From Betaproteobacteria bacterium (GTDB lineage: Bacteria > Pseudomonadota > Gammaproteobacteria > Burkholderiales > SG8-39): DNA of 16,542 nucleotides. Where the stretch lies: NCBI GenBank assembly GCA_012274205.1, contig JAAOZY010000387.1, forward strand, positions 1-16,542. The letters are read 5' to 3'. Position 1 is the stretch's first letter. Every line of letters starts with the position of its first letter. The notes under the pieces are model-generated. The model was not told the DNA's origin. It searched no databases and was given only the letters and a program-made list of their open reading frames with translations. Shown here piece by piece: positions 7,117-14,054 of the stretch. Both the position numbers and the translations under genes were made by a program.

Positions 7117-7374
7117 ATGAAAACGAAGTTCAGGTTGGTGCTGCTGCCGCTGGTGTGCGCGGCGAGTGTTGCAATTGCGCAAGATGCCGGGTCGGATGCA
7201 GCGCCGCCTTCGGCCGCAAGTGTTGCGGAGCCGGACAAGGCACCGACGCCCGCGCGGGATCAGGCGGCCAGTCCCGTGGCAAGGCCGCGGCAGGGCGCCG
7301 ATATGCGTCACTGTCTCGGCCTGAAGACTCCCAAGGCGATCATCCGCTGCGCCGAACCCGGCCGCAAGCCATAA
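7117..7374 (+). CDS. Small exported protein, 85 aa, with C-terminal two-cysteine motif
   Basis: A strong ribosome-binding site GAAGGAGG (7105-7112) fixes the start at ATG 7117. Residues 1-21 (MKTKFRLVLLPLVCAASVAIA) form a clear Sec signal peptide with cleavage before QDAG. The mature protein is a low-complexity Ala/Pro/Asp stretch (22-60) followed by a compact end, RHCLGLKTPKAIIRCAEPGRKP. Cys66 and Cys78 are 12 residues apart and could form a disulphide in the periplasm. Small proteobacterial exported proteins with a similar Cys-Leu-x-Leu...Cys-Ala-Glu ending exist, but I know no function. A 22-bp gap separates it from the DUF457 gene on the same strand, so co-transcription is likely. Upstream, 244 bp without a gene contain AT-rich sequence at 7048-7067 that may include its promoter. 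Confidence 0.7.
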   Translation: MKTKFRLVLLPLVCAASVAIAQDAGSDAAPPSAASVAEPDKAPTPARDQAASPVARPRQGADMRHCLGLKTPKAIIRCAEPGRKP

Positions 7375-7396
7375 TCCGACTGCTGCGCTGACGGCC

Positions 7397-7927
7397 ATGG
7401 CAACGCCGCTTTCGCATCTGGCGGTGCCCCTTGCGCTGGCTTTGGCGCTGGGTGGCGACATCGTGCCGCCGGGGCTGATGGCGCTGGCGCTGGCCTGCGC
7501 GGTGCTGCCCGACCTCGACGCGCTGGGGTTGTGGCTGGGCATTCCCTACGCACATCCCTTCGGTCACCGCGGCTTCACCCATTCGTTGCCGTTTGCCGTG
7601 GCGCTGGCCGGCGCGGGGACGGTGCTTGCGCCGGCGCTGGGCTCCGATCCGTTGACGGTGTTCGGGGTGCTGCTCGTCAGCGCCGCGTCGCACGGGTTGA
7701 TCGACGCAATGACCAACGGCGGCCTCGGCATTGCTTTCTTCAGTCCGTTTTCGCAGCGGCGCAGCTTTCTGCCGTGGCGGGTGATCGAGGTATCGCCGCT
7801 GCGTCCGTCCGCGCTTTTCTCGCGGCACGGTTTCGCGGTGCTGCGCTCGGAGATGCGCTGGGTGTGGCTGCCTTGTCTGGTGTTGGCGTTGCTGGGGATT
7901 GGGCTGCGGGGGCTGGCTGGCCGCTGA
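7397..7927 (+). CDS. DUF457 / YdjM-type membrane-bound metal-dependent hydrolase
   Basis: This 176-aa protein starts at ATG 7397. It has hydrophobic helices at about 8-35, 64-97 and 155-172, with conserved polar motifs between them: SHLAVP (6-11), PDLDALG (38-44), the signature HRGFTHSLP (57-65), and SHGLIDAMTNGGLG (98-111). His7, Asp39, Asp41, His57, His62, His99 and Asp103 make a plausible metal site at the membrane face, as in the YdjM/YbcI family of predicted inner-membrane hydrolases. In enterobacteria ydjM is LexA-regulated; I see no LexA box here. The length is typical. The substrate is not known for the family. It ends 20 bp before the convergent MBL-fold gene. Confidence 0.85.
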   Translation: MATPLSHLAVPLALALALGGDIVPPGLMALALACAVLPDLDALGLWLGIPYAHPFGHRGFTHSLPFAVALAGAGTVLAPALGSDPLTVFGVLLVSAASHGLIDAMTNGGLGIAFFSPFSQRRSFLPWRVIEVSPLRPSALFSRHGFAVLRSEMRWVWLPCLVLALLGIGLRGLAGR

Positions 7928-7947
7928 TCTGATTTGATCAGGCTTGG

Positions 7948-8574
7948 CTAGCATCCCATCCGTTCCAGGTCCGCCAGAAACTTTTCGAGACCCGCCCTGG
8001 CGCCACCGACCCATGGCGCGCCGTGGGCAAACAGCAAATGGTCGAATTCGCGTTCGCGCAGGTGCTTGAGAAAGGCTTTGCGCAGGCCGAGCTTGACAGC
8101 TTCCGGATCGTCACCCATGTAGGCGTCCGGCACGAAGCCGAGCTTGCCGCGCTCGCGCACGATGGCGTCGCCGAGGCTCAGGATGCCGCCGTGCATCGGC
8201 ACATACAGCGCGGTTTCCTCGGGGCACAGTGCCGCGACTTTCAGGGCCACTACGTCACCGGGTAAAACCTTGCCATGGCTGAATCCCCTGACTTTTTCGC
8301 CATGGGTGAATTCGTGCAGCCCGTCCTTGTGGCACCAGACCTGCGCGCCATAGCGGGCGACGAAGTGGTCGCTATGCCGGTAGTGGTGGCGATTCGTTAG
8401 ATAGACGTGCTGCGGCGCGCCGTGCGCCGCGAACCACTCGATTCCCTGCGCCGGCACGCGTGGGTCGATCAGTATCGGCGGGTCGGTGGCATTGAGGTAG
8501 TAGGAGTGGACGTAGGCCTGGATGCCTTCGTGGAAGGTTTTCCAGTGAAAAACACCGGGGAGGATTTCCTTCAT
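7948..8574 (-). CDS. Metallo-beta-lactamase-fold protein with atypical metal motif
   Basis: The 208-aa product starts at ATG 8574, with AAGAAAGG about 10 bases upstream. The opening MKEILPGVFHW is the usual beta-strand start of MBL hydrolases, followed by ILIDPRVPAQGIEWF (34-48). The place of HxHxDH is taken by NRHHYRHSDHF (61-71): Tyr65 occupies the first His position, while His67, Asp69 and His70 remain. Other possible ligands are His128 (MHGG), Asp136 (LSLGDAIV) and His184 (LLFAHGAPW). The CPEETALYVP stretch (117-126) belongs to a subgroup I have seen with NRHHYR instead of the standard motif. A cytoplasmic hydrolase is likely; the substrate cannot be predicted. It is divergent from the DUF72 gene, with the duplicated element 8608-8682 between them. 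Confidence 0.82.
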   Translation of the reverse strand: MKEILPGVFHWKTFHEGIQAYVHSYYLNATDPPILIDPRVPAQGIEWFAAHGAPQHVYLTNRHHYRHSDHFVARYGAQVWCHKDGLHEFTHGEKVRGFSHGKVLPGDVVALKVAALCPEETALYVPMHGGILSLGDAIVRERGKLGFVPDAYMGDDPEAVKLGLRKAFLKHLREREFDHLLFAHGAPWVGGARAGLEKFLADLERMGC

Positions 8575-8607
8575 GGCGGGGACCTTTCTTTCATGCCGTA
8601 CAACTCC

Positions 8608-8682
8608 AGTAAAGACAAAGCCTGCGCAAAGAAAAGCTGCCCGTGATGATTTCCGCAGGCGCCATCTATAACGGATGGCATG
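8608..8682. repeat. Duplicated intergenic element, copy A
   Basis: It is paralogous to 13949-14031. Bases 8608-8654 match 13949-13995 at 42 of 47 positions, including the run GCCCGTGATG. After a variable spacer (6 bases here, 13 in copy B), both share a hairpin GCCATC-TATAA-GATGGC followed by ATG (8661-8682 here). Copy A also has a perfect stem GCCTGCG (8620-8626) with CGCAGGC (8654-8660). Both copies lie between divergent genes, about 24-28 bases before a plus-strand ATG with a good ribosome-binding site. The TATAA in the hairpin loop may be a -10 box with a palindromic operator around it. Confidence 0.75.
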
Positions 8683-8710
8683 AGCCGAATAAATATCGGA
8701 GGTGAACGAG

Positions 8711-8776
8711 ATGATCACGCGCCAATCGCACATCCTGCAGCTCGACTTGGAGGAAGCCAGGGTGGGCAGACCATGA
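8711..8776 (+). pseudogene. SDR gene remnant forming a 21-codon leader frame before DUF72
   Basis: The frame runs from ATG 8711 (GGAGGTGA at 8698-8705 is a strong ribosome-binding site) to a TGA that overlaps the DUF72 start as ATGA (8773-8776). The peptide begins MITRQ and contains HILQLDLEEAR. Two pieces match the SDR gene at 14055-14759 in the same order. Bases 8711-8728 align with 14076-14095 (ATGATCAC, a 2-bp gap, then GCGCCAA), the codons for the SDR glycine motif. Bases 8734-8761 align with 14261-14288 at 25 of 28 positions, covering LQLDLEEAR. About 160 bp of the SDR gene between them is missing. I read this as a decayed partial copy of the SDR 5' end. It may still be translated and couple to DUF72. 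Confidence 0.6.
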
Positions 8777-9498
8777 ACTTTTACGTCGGCACCAGCGGCT
8801 ATGCCTACAAGGAGTGGAAGGGTAGTTTCTATCCGGAGGATCTGCCCGCGAAGCGGATGCTGCACTATTACGGTGAGCATTTCCGCAGCGTCGAAATCAA
8901 CAACACCTTTTATCGCATGCCCACGGCGGCGCTGCTGCAGACATGGGCGGGCGAGGTGCCGGCCGATTTCAGGTTCGTGCTCAAGGCGTCGCTGCGGATC
9001 ACCCACCAGCATCGTCTGGTGGATGCGGACGAGGATGTGGGCTATCTGCTCGACGTCGCCGGTACGCTGGAACAGCGGCTGGGTGCCATCCTGTTTCAGT
9101 TGCCGCCGAACCTGAAGAAGGATGTGGCGCGGCTGGACACGTTTCTGGACTTGCTGCCGGCGTCGCGGCGCGTGGCGTTCGAATTCCGCCATCCATCGTG
9201 GTTCGACGACGAGGTGTTCGCGCTGCTGCGTGCGCATCAGGCGGCGCTGTGCATCGCCGAGGCCGAGGGCGATCTCGAGGTGCCATGCGTTGCGACCGCG
9301 GACTGGGGCTATCTGCGCTTGCGGCGGCCCGATTACAGCGAGGTGGAGCTGCGGGCGTGGGTAGCGCGGCTGCGGCAGCAGGGCTGGCAGGATGCGTTCG
9401 TGTTCTTCAAGCATGAGGAAGCGGGCAGGGGGCCGCAGCTGGCGCAGCGGTTTCTTGAATTGGCCGCTGAGTCTCAAGCCCCGCTCAGCCGGCGATAG
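8773..9498 (+). CDS. DUF72 (YecE-like) TIM-barrel protein
   Basis: The 241-aa product matches DUF72 from end to end. It starts MNFYVGTSGYAYKEWKGSFYP (1-21), the classic family opening, then has SVEINNTFYRMP (39-50), FRFVLKASLRITH (67-79), LGAILFQLPPNL (103-114), RVAFEFRHPSWF (133-144) and DAFVFFKHEEAG (207-218), where most relatives have YxYFNN-type text. The fold is a TIM barrel with a polar cavity; no reaction is established. ATG 8773 is chosen over an in-frame ATG at 8680 because the family begins exactly here and the intervening sequence is the SDR remnant in another frame. The start overlaps the stop of that 21-codon frame. The 3' end overlaps the convergent MerR/TPR gene by 25 bp, so the two mRNAs are complementary at their ends. 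Confidence 0.9.
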   Translation: MNFYVGTSGYAYKEWKGSFYPEDLPAKRMLHYYGEHFRSVEINNTFYRMPTAALLQTWAGEVPADFRFVLKASLRITHQHRLVDADEDVGYLLDVAGTLEQRLGAILFQLPPNLKKDVARLDTFLDLLPASRRVAFEFRHPSWFDDEVFALLRAHQAALCIAEAEGDLEVPCVATADWGYLRLRRPDYSEVELRAWVARLRQQGWQDAFVFFKHEEAGRGPQLAQRFLELAAESQAPLSRR

Positions 9499-10283
9499 CG
9501 CGCCAGGTGGCGCAGCGCATCTTGTTGCCGGCCTTGCGCCTGGTACAGACGGGCCAGGTTGTAGTGGCAGTCGGCCAGGCCGGCATCGTCGCAGAGCGCG
9601 CGCTCGTAGGCCTGCACGGCGTCGTCGATGCGCCCCGTGTCTTCCAGCAGCACGCCGAGGTTGTAGTGCAGCAGGGCATCGCTGCCGCATGCGCTCAAAC
9701 CCGCGCGATAGACGCGTTCGGCTTCGTGGGGGGAGCCGCCCTGGTGGAGCAGGCGCCCGAGGTTGGTGGCGGCGCCGGCATGCGCCGGGTCTGCCGCGAG
9801 CGCCTGTTCATACGCATCCTGGGCCGCCTCGACATCCAGCGCTTCGAGTACCGCGCCACGGCTGAACCAGTCTTCGGCCATGGCTTTTTCAGACTCCTTG
9901 CGGTCGATCAGGCTGAGGCCGCCGTCGGCCAGACCGACTTCGAACGCCAGCAGATACTGCCCCGAATCGGCCTGCCAGCGCGTGTCGCCTTCCTGCACCA
10001 CGACGCGGTCGCCGACCGCGCCGATGCGCAAGCCTGACAGCGGTACGCTATCCGGCAACTGGGCGCGCAACTGCTTGAGCGAGCGGATGATGCGACGCGG
10101 CGACAGCTCCGCCCGGGTCAGCGCCCACGCGGTGCGCAGCACGATCAGGTCCTGGAACGAGAACAGGAATGCGCCGCGCGGGCCGCGCGCCGGCGTGACG
10201 AAGCCGGCCTGGATCAACCCACGGATCGTGCTGCGCGGCAGCTGCAGCAGCTTCTCGACCGTGCGCACGCCGTATTGGTGCAT
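9474..10283 (-). CDS. MerR-like HTH protein with C-terminal TPR repeats
   Basis: The 269-aa product begins MHQYGVRTVEKLLQLPRSTIRGLIQAGFVTPARGPRGAFLFSFQDLIVLRTAWALTRAELSPRRI in outline; residues about 6-75 form a MerR-type winged helix with the usual recognition helix, a G-x-P-A-RGP wing and an FQDL dimer-side helix. No effector-binding Cys cluster is seen. A middle segment (85-130) of beta strands follows, then about four tetratricopeptide repeats (136-269) with typical text such as AAQDAYEQALAADPAHAGAA and LHYNLGVLLEDTGRIDDAV. It starts 12 bp after the Ku stop and is the last gene of the ligD-ku operon. I infer a DNA-binding or scaffold role connected with NHEJ, or an autoregulator of the operon. 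Neither is proven. Length and repeats look intact. Confidence 0.8.
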   Translation of the reverse strand: MHQYGVRTVEKLLQLPRSTIRGLIQAGFVTPARGPRGAFLFSFQDLIVLRTAWALTRAELSPRRIIRSLKQLRAQLPDSVPLSGLRIGAVGDRVVVQEGDTRWQADSGQYLLAFEVGLADGGLSLIDRKESEKAMAEDWFSRGAVLEALDVEAAQDAYEQALAADPAHAGAATNLGRLLHQGGSPHEAERVYRAGLSACGSDALLHYNLGVLLEDTGRIDDAVQAYERALCDDAGLADCHYNLARLYQAQGRQQDALRHLARYRRLSGA

Positions 10284-10295
10284 GGGCCTTCCAGC

Positions 10296-11156
10296 TTATT
10301 TCTTCGAAACGGTGCGCTTGGCCGGGTGGGCCGCGGTGGCCCGCTTGGGCGGCTTGCGGGTTCCTTCTGGCGTAGCCGGTGCAACGCCCTTCTTCTCGAG
10401 ACTCATACGCAGCGCTTCCATCAGGTCGATGATCTGCGCACCGCCCGCCGCTTCTTCGGGCACGGCAATTTCCTGGCCTTCCACCTTCTTCTCGACGGCG
10501 GCCTCGATCCGTGCGCGCACCGCGTCGGTGTAGGCGGTGGGATCGAAGGTCTTCGAACTTTGCTGCTCGATCAGCTGGTGGGCGAGCTTGAGTTCGGCCT
10601 CCTTGACGTCGACCGAGGGGATTTCGAGTTCATCGATCGCCCGCACTTCGTCGGCGTACAGCAGCTGCTGCATCACCAGTCCTTCCTCGAACGGGCGCAG
10701 CATCACGATGTGCTGCTTGCCATGGCTGGCCCAGCGGCCCAACGCGCAGCGATTGGTGTCGCGCAGCGCCTGCGCGAAAAGCGCGTAAGGCTTGGCGCCG
10801 CCCTTGTCGGGTGCGAGGTAGTAGGCCTTGTCGAAGAAGATCGGATCGACCGATTCGATCGGCACGAACTCGGTGATCTCCACTGCATGCGAGCCCGCCT
10901 CCTCCAGCGCCTTGAGTTCTTCCGGGGAGAACATCACGTACTGGTCCTTGGCGAATTCGTAGCCCTTCACCATGTCCTCCTTGGGAACCACGATGTCCTC
11001 TTTGATGCAGAGGTATTGCTGTTTGAGGCGCGAGCCGCAGCCCTTGTGCAGGAGATTGAAGGAATAGCTCTTGCTGGTGGTGGCGATATAAAGCTTGACC
11101 GGAATCGCCACCAGGCCGAACGAAACTGTCAATGAACTGATTGAGCGTGCTGCCAT
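10296..11156 (-). CDS. ku: Bacterial Ku protein (NHEJ end-binding)
   Basis: The 286-aa product is a typical bacterial Ku. The N-terminus MAARSISSLTVSFGLVAIPVKLY is followed by FNLLHKGCGSRLKQQYLCIKED (33-54), DMVKGYEFAKDQYVMFSPEEL (61-81), VDPIFFDKAYYLAPDKGGAKPY (103-124) and MLRPFEEGLVMQQLLYADEVR (152-172), which together make the ring-forming barrel. Residues about 178-255 are the helical part that contacts LigD, and the end (267-286) is Lys/Arg/Ala-rich, as in many bacterial Ku proteins, where this tail binds DNA. Ku threads onto double-strand ends and recruits LigD. AAGGAG lies about 7 bases before ATG 11156. The gene sits 14 bp after ligD on the same strand, so the two are co-transcribed. 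Confidence 0.97.
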   Translation of the reverse strand: MAARSISSLTVSFGLVAIPVKLYIATTSKSYSFNLLHKGCGSRLKQQYLCIKEDIVVPKEDMVKGYEFAKDQYVMFSPEELKALEEAGSHAVEITEFVPIESVDPIFFDKAYYLAPDKGGAKPYALFAQALRDTNRCALGRWASHGKQHIVMLRPFEEGLVMQQLLYADEVRAIDELEIPSVDVKEAELKLAHQLIEQQSSKTFDPTAYTDAVRARIEAAVEKKVEGQEIAVPEEAAGGAQIIDLMEALRMSLEKKGVAPATPEGTRKPPKRATAAHPAKRTVSKK

Positions 11157-11170
11157 GATCGGGCTCCTTG

Positions 11171-13912
11171 CTAGGTGCGCGCCAGCGTGCGTTCGAGGCT
11201 TTGCTTGCGGGCGAGGGCGTCGCGCCAGGGGTCGCCGCTTTGCGCCAGGCGCTGTGCAACGTTGGCGAGGCTGTAATCGAGCGGCTGCGCCGTCTGTAGT
11301 GCTTCCCAGGTGAGCGGCATCGAGACCGGCGCCCCGGGCAGTCCCCGGGGCGAATAGGCGGCGGCGAGGGTCTTGGTGCGCGTATTCATAGTGTAGTCAA
11401 AGAAAATCTTGCCGGTGCGCTTGGCGATGCTCCAGTCCATGGTGATGAGCTTGGGGTGCTGCCGCAGCAGGTGGCGGCCGACCAGGCCGGCGATCTCGCG
11501 CACTGCGGCGAAATCCAGCGTGCGCTCGATCGGCACGAAGACGTGCAGGCCGGTCTTGCCGGATGTCTTCACCAGCGGCACCAGCCCCATCGCCTGCAAC
11601 AGCTCGCGCAACCAGAAAGCCGTCTGCTTGCCCTTGTCGAAGGCGGCGACGCTGTACTCGGGTTCGGCGCCGGCGGCTTCCTTGCCCGAATAGAGATAGG
11701 GGTCGAGGTCGAACACCAGGTAGTCGGGATAGTTCAGCACCGAGCGTTCGAGCGCTGCGGCCGAACTGGCGTAATCGGTGCCGTGGCCTGCCGCATCCGC
11801 ATCGGCTTGCGCCCGCGAATGCCAGACATGGAATTCGAGCGTGCCCGACTGGCCAAGCCATAGCAGGGTCGGCAGGTTGTTGCATAGCAGATAGGCGTGG
11901 CGTTCGTCGCGGCTTTCCGAAAACACCGTGATGGACTCGGCAAATTCCGGCAGCGGCGGCTCCCAGTGCTTCTGGAAAAAATGCTCGCCATTTATGCCTT
12001 CCGGCATGCGCACCATCGTCAGCGGGCGGTCAGCGAGGTGCGGCAGACAATACGGCGACACCTGCGCCAGATAGCGCAACAGATCGCGCTTGGTCAGTGC
12101 CGGCTGCTTGAGCGTTTTGTCGGCGGGCCAGTAGACGCGGTCGAGATGGGTCAGCCGGATGCGGTGCGGGCCCACTGCCAGCGTGAACGCCTGCCGCGGG
12201 TCGTCGAGTTGCCGCATCACCTCGTCCACCGAGGTGTCGGGCAGGTCCGGCTGCACCGCTCGGTTCGGCATGGCGCGCTGCGGCTCGCTGCGCCGCACCG
12301 ACTTCGGATCGACATCATCGCGCAGCCGCAGGAACACCGGCGCGCGCAGATAGCCATCCGGGGTCCATTCCGCAAACTTCACTTCGGCCACTGTGTCGGG
12401 CCGCAGCCAGGTCGTGGCGCGGTGCAACGGCGGCGGCTCGGCGAACGGGTGGCGTGCGCGCTCGAGTGGTGCGAAGCGTTGTTGCAACTGGGCCAGCGTC
12501 GCCGCGTCGAGGCCGCTGCCGACGTGGCCGGCATAGCGCAACTGGCCGTGTTCCCAGTAGCCGAGCAGCAGGGCGCCGAGCGGCGCGCGTGCGCCCTTGC
12601 CGCGGGTGTAACCGCCGATCACGAATTCGGCGCTGTGGGTAGGCTTGATCTTCAGCCAGGCGGCCGAGCGGTGGCCGCCCTGGTAGCGGCTGTCGCGGCG
12701 CTTGGCCATGATGCCCTCGAAGCCCTGGGCGAGCGCCGCCGCATAGAGGGAAACGCCGTCGGCGGATGCATGGACAAGCTGCACGTGCGCCGACGGCAGC
12801 AGGCATTGGGCGAGGTAGCGGCGGCGGTCGCTGTAGGGCGCCTGGCGCAGGTCGAGTCCGGCGAAGTGCAGCAGGTCGAAGCAGTACAGAATCGTCGGCG
12901 TGGAGCGTTCGGCGGCCGCGATCTCGCGCGGCGTCTTCAGTTGGGCGCGATTCTGCAGCGCACTGAAGGACGGCCGGCCGGCCGCGTCGAGCGCCAGCAC
13001 TTCGCCGTCCAGGATCATGCCGCTGACGGGTTGTTTGGCGAGCTCGGCGGCGATGTGCGGGAAGACCGGCGTCAGGTCGAGACCGCGGCGCGAGCGCAGT
13101 TTGACCTCGCCGTCGTGCACGAAGGCCAGCACCCGGTAGCCGTCGAGCTTGGGCTCGAACAGCCAGTCTGGATGGGTGAAAGGCGTCTCGGCCATCTCGG
13201 CGAGCATGGGCGAGAGCTTCATCGGCATTGCCTCGGGACTGCCAGCCGGGGCGAGCCGCGCGGCAGGCAGTTGCTGGGGTGCGGGCAGGCGTTTCAGGTC
13301 TGCGACGGTCAACCCGGATACGACGGAATGGTCTGGTTCGGCAATGTCCCGCTGCGTGGCAAACGAATCCCGGTGCTTGATCAGCAGCCAGTTCTTCGGG
13401 TCGGCGCTGCGCACCAGCGCGAACGAGCCCTTCAGCTTCTCGCCGCGCAGAAACAGGCTGAGCTTGCCCTTCTCCAGCCCGCTCCGGATCTGCTGTTCGG
13501 CTTCCGCGCGCTCATCGAGCCAGGCGCCATGATCCTGGTCCGGTGCATAGATGCCGCAATCCCACACGATGACTTCGCCGGCGCCGTATTGTTTCGGCGG
13601 AATCACGCCCTCGAACGAGGCGTACTCGAAGGGGTGATCCTCGGTCAGCACCGCCAGCCGTTTGATGCCGGGATCGAGCGAAGGCCCCTTGGGAACAGCC
13701 CACGATTTGAGCACGCCATCCAGCTCGAGGCGGAAGTCGTAATGCAGCTGCCGGGCCGCGTGCTGCTGCACCACAAAGAGCAGCGGCCCGGTCCGGGTGC
13801 CGGGTAAAGCGGGCGAGGGCTCCGGGGTGGCGGCGAAAGTCCGCCGCGCGGCGTAGTCGCCAAGTGCGTCTGGCTTGGCTGCGGCGCGCCGGGCAGTTGC
13901 AGGGCGTGGCAT
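11171..13912 (-). CDS. ligD: Multifunctional DNA ligase D (PE-ligase-polymerase)
   Basis: The 913-aa product has the full PE-LIG-POL order seen in Pseudomonas. The 3'-phosphoesterase domain (about 20-200) has QLHYDFRLELDGVLKSWAVP and EDHPFEYASFEGVIP. The ATP-dependent ligase domain (about 230-540) has the nucleotidyl-accepting Lys255 in EPKLDGYR, motif III-like YCFDLLHF, motif IV EGIMAKR (399-405) and motif V AWLKIKP (418-424). The primase-polymerase domain (about 570-880) has the metal-binding DLD (735-737), TSGKTGLHVFVP (783-794) and FFDYTMN. I see no missing catalytic residue. The protein processes, fills and seals broken ends with Ku. GAGG is placed for either GTG 13915 or ATG 13912; I chose the ATG. 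It heads a ligD-ku-MerR/TPR operon and is divergent from the SDR gene across an intergenic region holding the duplicated element. Confidence 0.97.
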   Translation of the reverse strand: MPRPATARRAAAKPDALGDYAARRTFAATPEPSPALPGTRTGPLLFVVQQHAARQLHYDFRLELDGVLKSWAVPKGPSLDPGIKRLAVLTEDHPFEYASFEGVIPPKQYGAGEVIVWDCGIYAPDQDHGAWLDERAEAEQQIRSGLEKGKLSLFLRGEKLKGSFALVRSADPKNWLLIKHRDSFATQRDIAEPDHSVVSGLTVADLKRLPAPQQLPAARLAPAGSPEAMPMKLSPMLAEMAETPFTHPDWLFEPKLDGYRVLAFVHDGEVKLRSRRGLDLTPVFPHIAAELAKQPVSGMILDGEVLALDAAGRPSFSALQNRAQLKTPREIAAAERSTPTILYCFDLLHFAGLDLRQAPYSDRRRYLAQCLLPSAHVQLVHASADGVSLYAAALAQGFEGIMAKRRDSRYQGGHRSAAWLKIKPTHSAEFVIGGYTRGKGARAPLGALLLGYWEHGQLRYAGHVGSGLDAATLAQLQQRFAPLERARHPFAEPPPLHRATTWLRPDTVAEVKFAEWTPDGYLRAPVFLRLRDDVDPKSVRRSEPQRAMPNRAVQPDLPDTSVDEVMRQLDDPRQAFTLAVGPHRIRLTHLDRVYWPADKTLKQPALTKRDLLRYLAQVSPYCLPHLADRPLTMVRMPEGINGEHFFQKHWEPPLPEFAESITVFSESRDERHAYLLCNNLPTLLWLGQSGTLEFHVWHSRAQADADAAGHGTDYASSAAALERSVLNYPDYLVFDLDPYLYSGKEAAGAEPEYSVAAFDKGKQTAFWLRELLQAMGLVPLVKTSGKTGLHVFVPIERTLDFAAVREIAGLVGRHLLRQHPKLITMDWSIAKRTGKIFFDYTMNTRTKTLAAAYSPRGLPGAPVSMPLTWEALQTAQPLDYSLANVAQRLAQSGDPWRDALARKQSLERTLART

Positions 13913-13948
13913 CACGAAAACCTCACGGGTATGGTCTTCAAGACGTTA

Positions 13949-14031
13949 AGTAAAGACGAAGCCGGCGCAAAGGAAAGCCGCCCGTGATGGTTTCCACGGG
14001 CTTCGGTTGCCATCTATAAAAGGATGGCATG
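13949..14031. repeat. Duplicated intergenic element, copy B
   Basis: This is the partner of copy A (8608-8682), lying between ligD and the SDR gene. Its 47-bp block (13949-13995) is followed by the hairpin GCCATC-TATAAAAG-GATGGC (14009-14030). Two mutually exclusive perfect 7-bp stems can form: CGAAGCC (13957-13963) with GGCTTCG (13999-14005), and GCCCGTG (13980-13986) with CACGGGC (13995-14001). The TATAAA in the second hairpin, 40 bases before the SDR ATG, could be a -10 box. Confidence 0.75.
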
Positions 14032-14054
14032 CATGGTCTGTGGAGAAACATCCA

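Noticed and set aside
7924..7941. CTGATC/GATCAG hairpin between the convergent DUF457 and MBL genes as a bidirectional terminator
   Set aside because: The stem is only 6 bp and AT-containing, with no T-run on either side.
8608..8682. Possible c-di-GMP (GEMM) riboswitch because of GCAAAG and GGATGGC in the repeated element
   Set aside because: The three-way helical layout and the conserved order of GEMM motifs are absent, and the element sits before genes without a c-di-GMP link.
8680..9498. Longer DUF72 protein starting at ATG 8680
   Set aside because: The extra 31 residues do not resemble the family, whose N-terminus matches the ATG at 8773 exactly.
11897..13807. Long open frame on the + strand opposite ligD
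   Set aside because: It is the antisense shadow of a complete LigD. The product is low-complexity Arg/Gly/Ala text without domains, which is common in GC-rich DNA.
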